Assembly (NCBI RefSeq): GCF_032854445.1 | Contig: NW_027018158.1 | Location: 1 to 64,000, forward strand | Length of the DNA stretch: 64,000 nucleotides | Source of the DNA: Liolophura sinensis | Lineage: Eukaryota > Mollusca > Polyplacophora > Chitonida > Chitonidae | Direction of reading: 5' to 3' | Part shown: positions 24,171 to 37,746 of the stretch, one piece after another | How positions within the stretch are numbered: the first letter of the stretch is position 1 | Layout: each line of letters opens with the position of its first letter | The notes under the pieces: generated by a model | Seen by the model: only the letters and a program-made list of their open reading frames with translations | What the model was told of the DNA's origin: nothing | Databases searched by the model: none | Made by a program: the position numbers and the translations under genes

Positions 24171-27100
24171 CACATAACTTATAATGAAAAGTTGAATATA
24201 GTAATGACCAGTCGCGATTGTACATAGTTAATGTAGCGGATTTCAATTAGCAAAAAGACCAGGCAAAAATCCAAAAGTGGAAAAACTGTTCCAATGCTGC
24301 TGGTAAGAGGCTAATCCGACGTATTTTGTGACGAGAAATCGAATGGTGCAAACCGCGTTGCTCTCCGACCAATACTTTTGGCTGTAGCCACAAATGAATA
24401 ATCAATGATGTCAAGATCACGTGCCCAGCAACGGCTCTTACTCCATGGAAACCAAGGAAATTTGCAATTTTTCAACAGCTGGAGATGCCTGGCCCAATTG
24501 CGCATCCTTTGGCACCTTATTGATGTGGGTCAGTGTTCAATTGTACATTTTACAGCGGATTGTATCAAGTACCTTTTGTTTTTTTTATATACAAATGGTG
24601 TGGTTTTTCTACATGTAGATAAAGACATTGAGTTTGTCTTCGACTTAGAAGTAAGACATTTGCTGGGTGAGTTAAATGGGCTTGGCCCAAAGATTTGACG
24701 TCGTCTGGGCTACCGAAGGGCACATAACTTATAATGAAATGTTGAATATAGTAATGACCAGTCGCGATTGTACATAGTTAATGTAGCCGATTTAAATTAG
24801 CAAAAAGACCAGGCAAAAACCCAAAAGTGGAAAAACTGTTCCAATGCTGCTGGTAAGAGGCTAATCCGACGTATTTTGTGACGAGAAATCGAATGGTGCA
24901 AACCGCGTTGCTCTCCGACCAATACTTTTGGGTGTAGCCACAAATGAATAATCAATGATGTCAAGATCACGTGCCCAGCAACGGCTCTTACTCCATGGAA
25001 ACCAAGGAAATTTGCAATTTTTCAACAGCTGGAGATGCCTGGCCCAATTGCGCATCCTTTGGCACCTTATTGATGTGGGTCAGTGTTCAATTGTACTTTT
25101 TACAGCGGGTTGTATCAAGTACCTTGTGTTTTTTTTATATACAAATGGTGTGGTTTTTCTACATGTAGATAAAGACATTGAGTTTGTCTTCGACTTAGAA
25201 GTAAGACATTTGCTGGGTGAGTTAAATGGGCTTGGCCCAAAGATTTGACGTCGTCTGGGCTACCGAAGGGCACATAACTTATAATGAAATGTTGAATATA
25301 GTAATGACCAGTCGCGATTGTACATAGTTAATGTAGCCGATTTCAATTAGCAAAATGACCAGGCAAAAATCCAAAAGTGGAAAAACTGTTCCAATGCTGC
25401 TGGTAAGAGGCTAATCCGACGTATTTTGTGACGAGAAATCGAATGGTGCAAACCGCGTTGCTCTCCGACCAATACTTTTGGCTGTAGCCACAAATGAATA
25501 ATCAATGATGTCAAGATCACGTGCCCAGCAACGGCTCTTACTCCATGGAAACCAAGGAAATTTGCAATTTTTCAACAGCTGGAGATGCCTGGCCCAACTG
25601 CGCATCCTTTGGCACCTTATTGATGTGGGTCAGTGTTCAATTGTACTTTTTACAGCGGATTGTATCAAGTACCTTGTGTTTTTTTTTAATTACAAATGGT
25701 GTGGTTTTTCTACATGTAGATAAAGACATTGAGTTTGTCTTCGACTTAGAAGTAAGACATTTGCTGGGTGAGTTAAATGGGCTTGGCCCAAAGATTTGAC
25801 GTCGTCTGGGCTACCGAAGGGCACATAACTTATAATGAAAAGTTGAATATAGTAATGACCAGTCGCGATTGTACATAGTTAATGTAGCCGATTTCAATTC
25901 GCAAAAAGACCAGGCAAAAATCCAAAAGTAGAAAAACTGTTCCAATGCTGCTGGTAAGAGGCTAATCCGACGTATTTTGTGACGAGAAATCGAATGGTGC
26001 AAACCGCGTTGCTCTCCGACCAATACTTTTGGCTGTAGCCACAAATGAATAATCAATGATGTCAAGATCACGTGCCCAGCAACGGCTCTTACTCCATGGA
26101 AACCAAGGAAATTTGCAATTTTTCAACAGCTGGAGATGCCTGGCCCAATTGCGCATCCTTTGGCACCTTATTGATGTGGGTCAGTGTTCAATTGTACTTT
26201 TTACAGCGGATTGTATCAAGTACCTTGTGTTTTTTTTTATTACAAATGGTGTGGTTTTTCTACATGTAGATAAAGACATTGAGTTTGTCTTCGACTTAGA
26301 AGTAAGACATTTGTTGGGTGAGTTAAATGGGCTTGGCCCAAAGATTTGACGTCGTCTGGGCTACCGAAGGGCACATAACTTATAATGAAAAGTTGAATAT
26401 AGTAATGACCAGTCGCGATTGTACATAGTTAATGTAGCCGATTTCAATTAGCAAAAAGACCAGGCTAAAATCCAAAAGTGGAAAAACTGTTCCAATGCTG
26501 CTGGTAAGAGGCTAATCCGACGTATTTTGTGACGAGAAATCGAATGGTGCAAACCGCGTTGCTCTCCGACCAATACTTTTGGCTGTAGCCACAAATGAAT
26601 AATCAATGATGTCAAGATCACGTGCCCAGCAACGGCTCTTACTCCATGGAAACCAAGGAAATTTGCAATTTTTCAACAGCTGGAGATGCCTGGCCCAATT
26701 GCGCATCCTTTGGCACCTTATTGATGTGGGTCAGTGTTCAATTGTACTTTTTACAGCGGATTGTATCAAGTACCTTTTGTTTTTTTTATATACAAATGGT
26801 GTGGTTTTTCTACATGTAGATAAAGACATTGAGTTTGTCTTCGACTTAGAAGTAAGACATTTGTTGGGTGAGTTAAATGGGCTTGGCCCAAAGATTTGAC
26901 GTCGTCTGGGCTACCGAAGGGCACATAACTTATAATGAAAAGTTGAATATAGTAATGACCAGTCGCGATTGTACATAGTTAATGTAGCCGATTTAAATTA
27001 GCAAAAAGACCAGGCAAAAATCCAAAAGTGGAAAAACTGTTCCAATGCTGCTGGTAAGAGGCTAATACGACGTATTTTGTGACGAGAAATCGAATGGTGC

Positions 27101-28576
27101 AAACCGCGTTGCTCTCCGACCAATACTTTTGGCTGTAGCCACAAATGAATAATCAATGATGTCAAGATCACGTGCCCAGCAACGGCTCTTACTCCATGGA
27201 AACCAAGGAAATTTGCAATTTTTCAACAGCTGGAGATGCCTGGCCCAATTGCGCATCCTTTGGCACCTTATTGATGTGGGTCAGTGTTCAATTGTACATT
27301 TTACAGCGGATTGTATCAAGTACCTTGTGTTTTTTTTATATACAAATGGTGTGGTTTTTCTACATGTAGATAAAGACATTGAGTTTGTCTTCGACTTAGA
27401 AGTAAGACATTTGCTGGGTGAGTTAAATGGGCTTGGCCCAAAGATTTGACGTCGTCTGGGCTACCGAAGGGCACATAACTTATAATGAAATGTTGAATAT
27501 AGTAATGACCATTCGCCATTGTACATAGTTAATGTAGCCGATTTCAATTCGCAAAAAGACCAGGCAAAAACCCAAAAGTGGAAAAACTGTTCCAATGCTG
27601 CTGGTAAGAGGCTAATCCGACGTATTTTGTGACGAGAAATCGAATGGTGCAAACCGCGTTGCTCTCCGACCAATACTTTTGGCTGTAGCCACAAATGAAT
27701 AATCAATGATGTCAAGATCACGTGCCCAGCAACGGCTCTTACTCCATGGAAACCAAGGAAATTTGCAATTTTTCAACAGCTGGAGATGCCTGGCCCAATT
27801 GCGCAGCGCATCCTTTGGCACCTTATTGATGTGGGTCAGTGTTCAATTGTACTTTTTACAGCGGATTGTATCAAGTACCTTTTGTTTTTTTTATATACAT
27901 ATGGTGTGGTTTTTCTACATGTAGATAAAGACATTGAGTTTGTCTTCGACTTAGAAGTAAGACATTTGTTGGGTGAGTTAAATGGGCTTGGCCCAAAGAT
28001 TTGACGTCGTCTGGGCTACCGAAGGGCACATAACTTATAATGAAAAGTTCAATATAGTAATGACCAGTCGCGATTGTACATAGTTAATGCAGCCGATTTC
28101 AATTAGCAAAAAGACCAGGCAAAAATCCAAAAGTGGAAAAACTGTTCCAATGCTGCTGGTAAGAGGCTAATCCGACGTATTTTGTGACGAGAAATCGAAT
28201 GGTGCAAACCGCGTTGCTCTCCAACCAATACTTTTGGCTGTAGCCACAAATGAATAATCAATGATGTCAAGATCACGTGCCCAGCAACGGCTCTTACTCC
28301 ATGGAAACCAAGGAAATTTGCAATTTTTCAACAGCTGGAGATGCCTGGCCCAATTGCGCATCCTTTGGCACCTTATTGATGTGGGTCAGTGTTCAATTGT
28401 ACTTTTTACAGCGGATTGTATCAAGTACCTTTTGTTTTTTTTATATACAAATGGTGTGGTTTTTCTACATGTAGATAAAGACATTGAGTTTGTCTTCGAC
28501 TTAGAAGTAAGACATTTGTTGGGTGAGTTAAATGGGCTTGGCCCAAAGATTTGACGTCGTCTGGGCTACCGAAGGG
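24171..28576 (+). repeat. Monomer block E (copies 42-49), plain monomers
   Basis: Anchors are at 24405, 24955, 25505, 26056, 26606, 27156, 27706 and 28261. No partial unit occurs here. Copy 42 shares the rare tgtagcgga variant with copies 69 and 76 far to the right. Copy 44 joins cccaactgcg to an aattac form after the T-tract, as do copies 72, 81, 85 and 93. Copy 48 carries a 5-bp tandem duplication at 27801-27810 and the rare gaccattcgccattg. Copy 49 begins the aaaagttcaat plus aatgcagccg haplotype that recurs in copies 51, 54, 59 and 61. Confidence 0.92.
27801..27810 (+). repeat. 5-bp tandem duplication inside copy 48
   Basis: The motif gcgca is doubled where all other copies have it once, lengthening this interval to 555 bp. 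It is the only such duplication noticed outside homopolymers. Confidence 0.85.
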
Positions 28577-31319
28577 CACATAACTTATAATGAAAAGTTG
28601 AATATAGTAATGACCAGTCGCGATTGTACATAGTTAATGTAGCCGATTTAAATTAGCAAAAAGACCAGGCAAAAATCCAAAAGTGGAAAAACTGTTCCAA
28701 TGCTGCTGGTAGGAGGCTAATCCGACGTATTTTGTGACGAGAAATCGAATGGTGCAAACCGCGTTGCTCTCCGACCAATACTTTTGGCTGTAGCCACAAA
28801 TGAATAATCAATGATGTCAAGATCACGTGCCCAGCAACGGCTCTTACTCCATGGAAACCAAGGAAATTTGCAATTTTTCAACAGCCGGAGATGCCTGGCC
28901 CAATTGCGCATCCTTTGGCACCTTATTGATGTGGGTCAGTGTTCAATTGTACTTTTTACAGCGGATTGTATCAAGTACCTTTTGTTTTTTTATATACAAA
29001 TGGTGTGGTTTTTCTACATGTAGATAAAGACATTGAGTTTGTCTTCGACTTAGAAGTAAGACATTTGCTGGGTGGAGTAAATGGGCTTGGCCCAAAGATT
29101 TGACGTCGTCTGGGCTACCGAAGGGCACATAACTTATAATGAAAAGTTCAATATAGTAATGACCAGTCGCGATTGTACATAGTTAATGCAGCCGATTTCA
29201 ATTAGCAAAAAGACCAGGCAAAAATCCAAAAGTGGAAAAACTGTTCCAATGCTGCTGTAAGAGGCTAATCCGACGTATTTGTGACGAGAATATCGAATGG
29301 TGCAAACCGCGTTGCTCTCCAACCAATACTTTTGGCTGTAGCCACAATGAATAATCAATGATGTCAAGATCACGTGCCCAGCAACGGCTCTTACTCCATG
29401 GAAACCAAGGAAATTTGCAATTTTTCAACAGCTGGAGATGCCTGGCCCAATTGCGCATCTTTGGCACCTTATTGATGTGGGTCAGTGTTCAATTGTACTT
29501 TTTACAGCGGATTGTATCAAGTACCTTTTGTTTTTTTTATATACAAATGGTGTGGTTTTTTCTACATGTAGATAAAGACATTGAGTTTGTCTCGACTTAG
29601 AAGTAAGACATTTGTTGTTTGAGTTAAATGGGCTTGGCCCAAAGATTTGACGTCGTCTGGGCTACCGAAGGGCACATAACTTATAATGAAAAGTTGAATA
29701 TAGTAATGACCAGTCGCGATTGTACATAGTTAATGTAGCCGATTTAAATTAGCAAAAAGACCAGGCAAAAATCCAAAAGTGGAAAAACTGTTCCAATGCT
29801 GCTGGTAGGAGGCTAATCCGACGTATTTTGTGACGAGAAATCGAATGGTGCAAACCGCGTTGCTCTCCGACCAATACTTTTGGCTGTAGCCACAAATGAA
29901 TAATCAATGATGTCAAGATCACGTGCCCAGCAACGGCTCTTACTCCATGGAAACCAAGGAATTTGCAATTTTTCAACAGCTGGAGATGCCTTGCCCAATT
30001 GCGCATCCTTTGGCACCTTATTGATGTGGGGTCAGTGTTCAATTGTACTTTTACAGCGGGATTGTATCAGTACCTTTTGTTTTTTTATATACAAATGGTG
30101 TGGTTTTTCTACATGTAGATAAAGACATTGAGTTTGTCTTCGACTTAGAAGTAAGACATTTGTTGGGTGAGTTAAATGGGCTTGGCCCAAATATTTGACG
30201 TCGTCTGGGCTACCGAAGGGCACAAACTTATAATGAAATGTTGAATATAGTAATGACCAGTCGCGATTGTACATAGTTAATGTAGCCGATTTCAATTAGC
30301 AAAAAGACCAGGCAAAAATCCAAAAGTGGAAAAACTGTTCCAATGCTGCTGGTAAGAGGCTAATCCGACGTGTTTTGTGACGAGAAATCGAATGGTGCAA
30401 ACCGCGTTGCTCTCCGACCAATACTTTTGGCTGTAGCCACAAATGAATAATCAATGATGTCAAGATCACGTGCCCAGCAACGGCTCTTACTCCATGGAAA
30501 CCAAGGAAATTTGCAATTTTTCAACAGCTGGAGATGCCTGGCCCAATTGCGCATCCTTTGGCACCTTATTGATGTGGGTCAGTGTTCAATTGTACTTTTT
30601 ACAGCGGATTGTATCAAGTACCTTTGTTTTTTTTATATACAAATGGTGTGGTTTTTCTACATGTAGATAAAGACATTGAGTTTGTCTTCGACTTAGAAGT
30701 AAGACATTTGTTGGGTGAGTTTAAATGGGCTTGGCCCAAAGATTTGACGTCGTCTGGGCTACCGAAGGGCACATAACTTATAATGAAAAGTTCAATATCG
30801 TAATGACCAGTCGCGGATTGTACATAGTTAATGCAGCCGATTTCAATTAGCAAAAAGACCAGGCAAAAATCCAAAAGTGGAAAAACTGTTCCAATGCTGC
30901 TGGTAAGAGGCTAATCCGACGTATTTTGTGACGAGAAATCGAATGGTGCAAACCGCGTTGCTCTCCCACCAATACTTTTGGCTGTAGCCACAAATGAATA
31001 ATCAATGATGTCAAGATCACGTGCCCAGCCAACGGCTCTTACTCCATGGAAACCAAGGAAATTTGCAATTTTTCTACAGCTGGAGATGCCTGGCCCAATT
31101 GCGCATCCTTTGGCACCTTATTGATGTGGGTCAGTGTTCAATTGTACTTTACAGCGGGTTGTATCAAGTACCTTGTGTTTTTTTTTATATACAATATGGT
31201 GTGGTTTTTCTACATGTAGATAAAGACATGAGTTTGTCTTCGACTTAGAAAGTAAGACATTTGCTGGGTGAGTTAAATGGCTTGGCCAAAGATTGGACGT
31301 CGTCTGGGCTACCGAAGGG
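28577..31319 (+). repeat. Monomer block F (copies 50-54), indel-rich
   Basis: Anchors are at 28811, 29358, 29907, 30454 and 31005, with spacings falling to 547-549 bp. From about 29072 to 31300 the copies carry some 25 private one- or two-base changes, mostly indels in short homopolymers, for example a missing t at about 29275, an extra g at about 30030, a missing a at about 30068 and an extra c at about 31029. Flanking blocks show almost no indels outside the T-tract. Either this is poorly polished consensus or a decayed stretch; the homopolymer bias favours consensus error. The underlying haplotypes remain recognisable: copies 53-54 match copies 60-61 at an offset of about 3975 bp. Confidence 0.9.
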
Positions 31320-33600
31320 CACATAACTTATAATGAAATGTTGAATATAGTAATGACCAGTCGCGATTGTACATAGTTAATGTAGCCGATTTTTAATTAG
31401 CAAAATGACCAGGCAAAAATCCAAAAGTGGAAAAACTGTTCCAATGCTGCTGGTAAGAGGCTAATCCGACGTATTTTGTGACGAGAAATCGAATGGTGCA
31501 AACTGCGTTGCTCTCCGACCAATACTTTTGGCTGTAGCCACAAATGAATAATCAATGATGTCAAGATCACGTGCCCAGCAACGGCTCTTACTCCATGGAA
31601 ACCAAGGAAATTTGCAATTTTTCAACAGCTGGAGATGCCTTGCCCAATTGCGCATCGTTTGGCACCTTATTGATGTGGGTCAGTGTTCAATTGTACTTTT
31701 TACAGCGGATTGTATCAAGTACCTTGTGTTTTTTTTATATACAAATGGTGTGGTTTTTCTACATGTAGATAAAAACATTGAGTTTGTCTTCGACTTAGAA
31801 GTAAGACATTTGCTGGGTGAGTTAAATGGGCTTGGCCCAAAGATTTGACGTCGTCTGAGCTACCGAAGGGCACATAACTTATAATGAAATGTTGAATATA
31901 GTAATGACCAGTCGCGATTGTACATAGTTAATGTAGCCGATTTCAATTAGCAAAAAGGACCAGGCAAAAATCCAAAAGTGGAAAAACTCATAAAAGCACA
32001 TAACTTATAATGAAATGTTGAATATAGTAATGACCAGTCGCGATTGTACATAGTTAATGTAGCCGATTTCAATTAGCAAAATGACCAGGCAAAAATCCAA
32101 AAGTGGAAAAACTGTTCCACTGCTGCTGGTAAGAGGCTAATCCGACGTATTTTGTGACGAGAAATCGAATGGTGCAAACCGCGTTGCTCTCCGACCAATA
32201 CTTTTGGCTGTAGCCACAAATGAATAATCAATGATGTCAAGATCACGTGCCCAGCAACGGCTCTTACTCCATGGAAACCAAGGAAATTTGCAATTTTTCA
32301 ACAGCTGGAGATGCCTGGCCCAATTGCGCATCCTTTGGCACCTTATTGATGTGGGTCAGTGTTCAATTGTACTTTTTACAGCGGGTTTTATCAAGTACCT
32401 TGTGTTTTTTTTATATACGAATGGTGTGGTTTTTCTACATGTAGATAAAGACATTGAGTTTGTCTTCGACTTAGAAGTAAGACATTTGCTGGGTGAGTTA
32501 AATGGGCTTGGCCCAAAGATTTGACGTCGTCTGGGCTACCGAAGGGCACATAACTTATAATGAAATGTTGAATATAGTAATGACCAGTCGCGATTGTACA
32601 TAGTTAATGTAGCCGATTTCAATTAGCAAAATGACCAGGCAAAAATCCAAAGATGGAAAAACTGTTCCAATGCTGCTGGTAAGAGGCTAATCCGACGTAT
32701 TTTGTGACGAGAAATCGAATGGTGCAAACCGCGTTGCTCTCCGACCAATACTTTTGGCTGTAGCCACAAATGAATAATCAATGATGTCAAGATCACGTGC
32801 CCAGCAACGGCTCTTACTCCATGGAAACCAAGGAAATTTGCAATTTTTCTACAGCTGGAGATGCCTGGCCCAATTGCGCATCCTTTGGCACCTTATTGAT
32901 GTGGGTCAGTGTTCAATTGTACTTTTTACAGCGGGTTGTATCACGTACCTTGTGTTTTTTTTATATACAAATGGTGTGGTTTTTCTACATGTAGATAAAG
33001 ACATTGAGTTTGTCTTCGACTTAGAAGTAAGACATTTGCTGGGTGAGTTAAATGGGCTTGGCCCAAAGATTTGACGTCGTCTGGGCTACCGAAGGGCACA
33101 TAACTTATAATGAAAAGTTGAATATAGTAATGACCAGTCGCGATTGTACATAGTTAATGTAGCCGATTTCAATTCGCAAAAAGACCAGGCAAAAATCCAA
33201 AAGTAGAAAAACTGTTCCAATGCTGCTGGTAAGAGGCTAATCCGACGTATTTTGTGACGAGATATCGAATGGTGCAAACCGCGTTGCTCTCCGACCAATA
33301 CTTTTGGCTGTAGCCACAAATGAATAATCAATGATGTCAAGATCACGTGCCCAGCAACGGCTCTTACTCCATGGAAACCAAGGAAATTTGCAATTTTTCA
33401 ACAGCTGGAGATGCCTGGCCCAATTGCGCATCCTTTGGCACCTTATTGATGTGGGTCAGTGTTCAATTGTACTTTTTACAGCGGATTGTATCAAGTACCT
33501 TTTGTTTTTTTATATACAAATGGTGTGGTTTTTCTACATGTAGATAAAGACATTGAGTTTGTCTTCGACTTAGAAGTAAGACATTTGCTTGGTGAGTTAA
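30500..33600 (+). repeat. 3975-bp-period higher-order unit, left match (copies 53-58)
   Basis: Copies 54-58 match copies 61-65 at exactly 3975 bp, which equals six 550-bp monomers plus one 675-bp interval. Shared markers are gccttgcccaat, gcatcgtttgg, aaaaacattgag, tatacgaatgg and ccaaagatgg, together with one partial unit in register. The ends are approximate, and the left end lies inside the indel-rich patch. Confidence 0.85.
31871..31996 (+). repeat. Partial satellite unit 14 (126 bp)
   Basis: This is the aatccaaaag subtype with one extra A (caaaaaggacc). It is the counterpart of unit 15 at an offset of about 3975 bp. Confidence 0.92.
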
Positions 33601-34474
33601 ATGGGCTTGGCCCAAAGATTTGACGTCGTCTGGGCTACCGAAGGGCACATAACTTATAATGAAAAGTTCAATATAGTAATGACCAGTCGCGATTGTACAT
33701 AGTTAATGCAGCCGATTTCAATTAGCAAAAAGACCAGGCAAAAATCCAAAAGTGGAAAAACTGTTCCAATGCTGCTGGTAAGAGGCTAATCCGACGTATT
33801 TTGTGACGAGAAATCGAATGGTGCAAACCGCGTTGCTCTCCGACCAATACTTTTGGCTGTAGCCACAAATGAATAATCAATGATGTCAAGATCACGTGCC
33901 CAGCAACGGCTCTTACTCCATGGAAACCAAGGAAATTTGCAATTTTTCTACAGCTGGAGATGCCTGGCCCAATTGCGCATCCTTTGGCACCTTATTGATG
34001 TGGGTCAGTGTTCAATTGTACTTTTTACAGCGGGTTGTATCAAGTACCTTGTGTTTTTTTTATATACAAATGGTGTGGTTTTTCTACATGTAGATAAAGA
34101 CATTGAGTTTGTCTTCGACTTAGAAGTAAGACATTTGCTGGGTGAGTTAAATGGGCTTGGCCCAAAGATTTGACGTCGTCTGGGCTACCGAAGGGCACAT
34201 AACTTATAATGAAATGTTGAATATAGTAATGACCAGTCGCGATTGTACATAGTTAATGTAGCCGATTTCAATTCGCAAAAAGACCAGGCAAAAATCCAAA
34301 AGAAGAAAAACTGTTCCAATGCTGTTGGTAAGATGCTAATCCGACGTATTTTGTGACGAGAAATCGAATGGTGCAAACCGCGTTGCTCTCCGACCAATAC
34401 TTTTGGCTGTAGCCACAAATGAATAATCAATGATGTCAAGATCACGTGCCCAGCAACGGCTCTTACTCCATGGA

Positions 34475-37400
34475 AACCAAGGAAATTTGCAATTTTTCAA
34501 CAGCTGGAGATGCCTGGCCCAATTGCGCATCCTTTGGCACCTTATTGATGTGGGTCAGTGTTCAATTGTACTTTTTACAGCGGATTGTATCAAGTACCTT
34601 TTGTTTTTTTTATATACAAATGGTGTGGTTTTTCTACATGTAGATAAAGACATTGAGTTTGTCTTCGACTTAGAAGTAAGACATTTGTTGGGTGAGTTAA
34701 ATGGGCTTGGCCCAAAGATTTGACGTCGTCTGGGCTACCGAAGGGCACATAACTTATAATGAAAAGTTCAATATAGTAATGACCAGTCGCGATTGTACAT
34801 AGTTAATGCAGCCGATTTCAATTAGCAAAAAGACCAGGCAAAAATCCAAAAGTGGAAAAACTGTTCCAATGCTGCTGGTAAGAGGCTAATCCGACGTATT
34901 TTGTGACGAGAAATCGAATGGTGCAAACCGCGTTGCTCTCCGACCAATACTTTTGGCTGTAGCCACAAATGAATAATCAATGATGTCAAGATCACGTGCC
35001 CAGCAACGGCTCTTACTCCATGGAAACCAAGGAAATTTGCAATTTTTCTACAGCTGGAGATGCCTGGCCCAATTGCGCATCCTTTGGCACCTTATTGATG
35101 TGGGTCAGTGTTCAATTGTACTTTTTACAGCGGGTTGTATCAAGTACCTTGTGTTTTTTTTATATACAAATGGTGTGGTTTTTCTACATGTAGATAAAGA
35201 CATTGAGTTTGTCTTCGACTTAGAAGTAAGACATTTGCTGGGTGAGTTAAATGGGCTTGGCCCAAAGATTTGACGTCGTCTGGGCTACCGAAGGGCACAT
35301 AACTTATAATGAAATGTTGAATATAGTAATGACCAGTCGCGATTGTACATAGTTAATGTAGCCAATTTTAATTAGCAAAATGACCAGGCAAAAATCCAAA
35401 AGTGGAAAAACTGTTCCAATGCTGCTGGTAAGAGGCTAATCCGACGTATTTTGTGACGAGAAATCGAATGGTGCAAACTGCGTTGCTCTCCGACCAATAC
35501 TTTTGGCTGTATCCACAAATGAATAATCAATGATGTCAAGATCACGTGCCCAGCAACGGCTCTTACTCCATGGAAACCAAGGAAATTTGCAATTTTTCAA
35601 CAGCTGGAGATGCCTTGCCCAATTGCGCATCGTTTGGCACCTTATTGATGTGGGTCAGTGTTCAATTGTACTTTTTTACAGCGGATTGTATCAAGTACCT
35701 TGTGTTTTTTTTATATACAAATGGTGTGGTTTTTCTACATGTAGATAAAAACATTGAGTTTGTCTTCGACTTAGAAGTAAGACATTTGCTGGGTGAGTTA
35801 AATGGGCTTGGCCCAAAGATTTGACGTCGTCTGAGCTACCGAAGGGCACATAACTTATAATGAAATGTTGAATATAGTAATGACCAGTCGCGATTGTACA
35901 TAGTTAATGTAGCCGATTTCAATTAGCAAAAGGACCAGGCAAAAATCCAAAAGTGGAAAAACTCATAAAAGCACATAACTTATAATGAAATGTTGAATAT
36001 AGTAATGACCAGTCGCGATTGTACATAGTTAATGTAGCCGATTTCAATTAGCAAAATGACCAGGCAAAAATCCAAAAGTGGAAAAACTGTTCCACTGCTG
36101 CTGGTAAGAGGCTAATCCGACGTATTTTGTGACGAGAAGTCGAATGGTGCAAACCGCGTTGCTCTCCGACCAATACTTTTGGCTGTAGCCACAAATGAAT
36201 AATCAATGATGTCAAGATCACGTGCCCAGCAACGGCTCTTACTCCATGGAAACCAAGGAAATTTGCAATTTTTCAACAGCTGGAGATGCCTGGCCCAATT
36301 GCGCATCCTTTGGCACCTTATTGATGTGGGTCAGTGTTCAATTGTACTTTTTACAGCGGGTTGTATCAAGTACCTTGTGTTTTTTTTATATACGAATGGT
36401 GTGGTTTTTCTACATGTAGATAAAGACATTGAGTTTGTCTTCGACTTAGAAGTAAGACATTTGCTGGGTGAGTTAAATGGGCTTGGCCCAAAGATTTGAC
36501 GTCGTCTGGGCTACCGAAGGGCACATAACTTATAATGAAATGTTGAATATAGTAATGACCAGTCGCGATTGTACATAGTTAATGTAGCCGATTTCAATTA
36601 GCAAAATGACCAGGCAAAAATCCAAAGATGGAAAAACTGTTCCAATGCTGCTGGTAAGAGGCTAATCCGACGTATTTTGTGACGAGAAATCGAATGGTGC
36701 AAACCGCGTTGCTCTCCGACCAATACTTTTGGCTGTAGCCACAAATGAATAATCAATGATGTCAAGATCACGTGCCCAGCAACGGCTCTTACTCCATGGA
36801 AACCAAGGAAATTTGCAATTTTTCTACAGCTGGAGATGCCTGGCCCAATTGCGCATCCTTTGGCACCTTATTGATGTGGGTCAGTGTTCAATTGTACTTT
36901 TTACAGCGGGTTGTATCAAGTACCTTGTGTTTTTTTTATATACAAATGGTGTGGTTTTTCTACATGTAGATAAAGACATTGAGTTTGTCTTCGACTTAGA
37001 AGTAAGACATTTGCTGGGTGAGTTAAATGGGCTTGGCCCAAAGATTTGACGTCGTCTGGGCTACCGAAGGGCACATAACTTATAATGAAAAGTTGAATAT
37101 AGTAATGACCAGTCGCGATTGTACATAGTTAATGTAGCCGATTTCAATTCGCAAAAAGACCAGGGAAAAATCCAAAAGTAGAAAAACTGTTCCAATGCTG
37201 CTGGTAAGAGGCTAATCCGACGTATTTTGTGACGAGAAATCGAATGGTGCAAACCGCGTTGCTCTCCGACCAATACTTTTGGCTGTAGCCACAAATGAAT
37301 AATCAATGATGTCAAGATCACGTGCCCAGCAACGGCTCTTACTCCATGGAAACCAAGGAAATTTGCAATTTTTCAACAGCTGGAGATGCCTGGCCCAATT

Positions 37401-37575
37401 GCGCATCCTTTGGCACCTTATTGATGTGGGTCAGTGTTCAATTGTACTTTTTACAGCGGATTGTATCAAGTACCTTTTGTTTTTTTTATATACAAATGGT
37501 GTGGTTTTTCTACATGTAGATAAAGACATTGAGTTTGTCTTCGACTTAGAAGTAAGACATTTGCTGGGTGAGTTA
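34475..37575 (+). repeat. 3975-bp-period higher-order unit, right match (copies 60-65)
   Basis: This is the partner of 30500-33600. It differs by gccaatttt at about 35361, gtatccac at about 35510, an extra t in cttttttacag at about 35671 and cagggaaaaa at about 37162. Copies 59-60 lie between the two matching stretches and complete the first seven-monomer period. Confidence 0.85.
35847..35971 (+). repeat. Partial satellite unit 15 (125 bp)
   Basis: This is the aatccaaaag subtype and the partner of unit 14 in the 3975-bp period. Confidence 0.92.
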
Positions 37576-37621
37576 AATGGGCTTGGCCCAAAGATTTGAC
37601 GTCGTCTGAGCTACCGAAGGG

Positions 37622-37746
37622 CACATAACTTATAATGAAATGTTGAATATAGTAATGACCAGTCGCGATTGTACATAGTTAATGTAGCCGATTTCAATTA
37701 GCAAAAGGACCAGGCAAAAATCCAAAAGTGGAAAAACTCATAAAAG
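37622..37746 (+). repeat. Partial satellite unit 16 (125 bp)
   Basis: This is the aatccaaaag subtype. Its neighbours resemble those of units 4 and 9 (a copy ending in cccaaatatttg follows), linking this point to blocks C and D. Confidence 0.92.
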
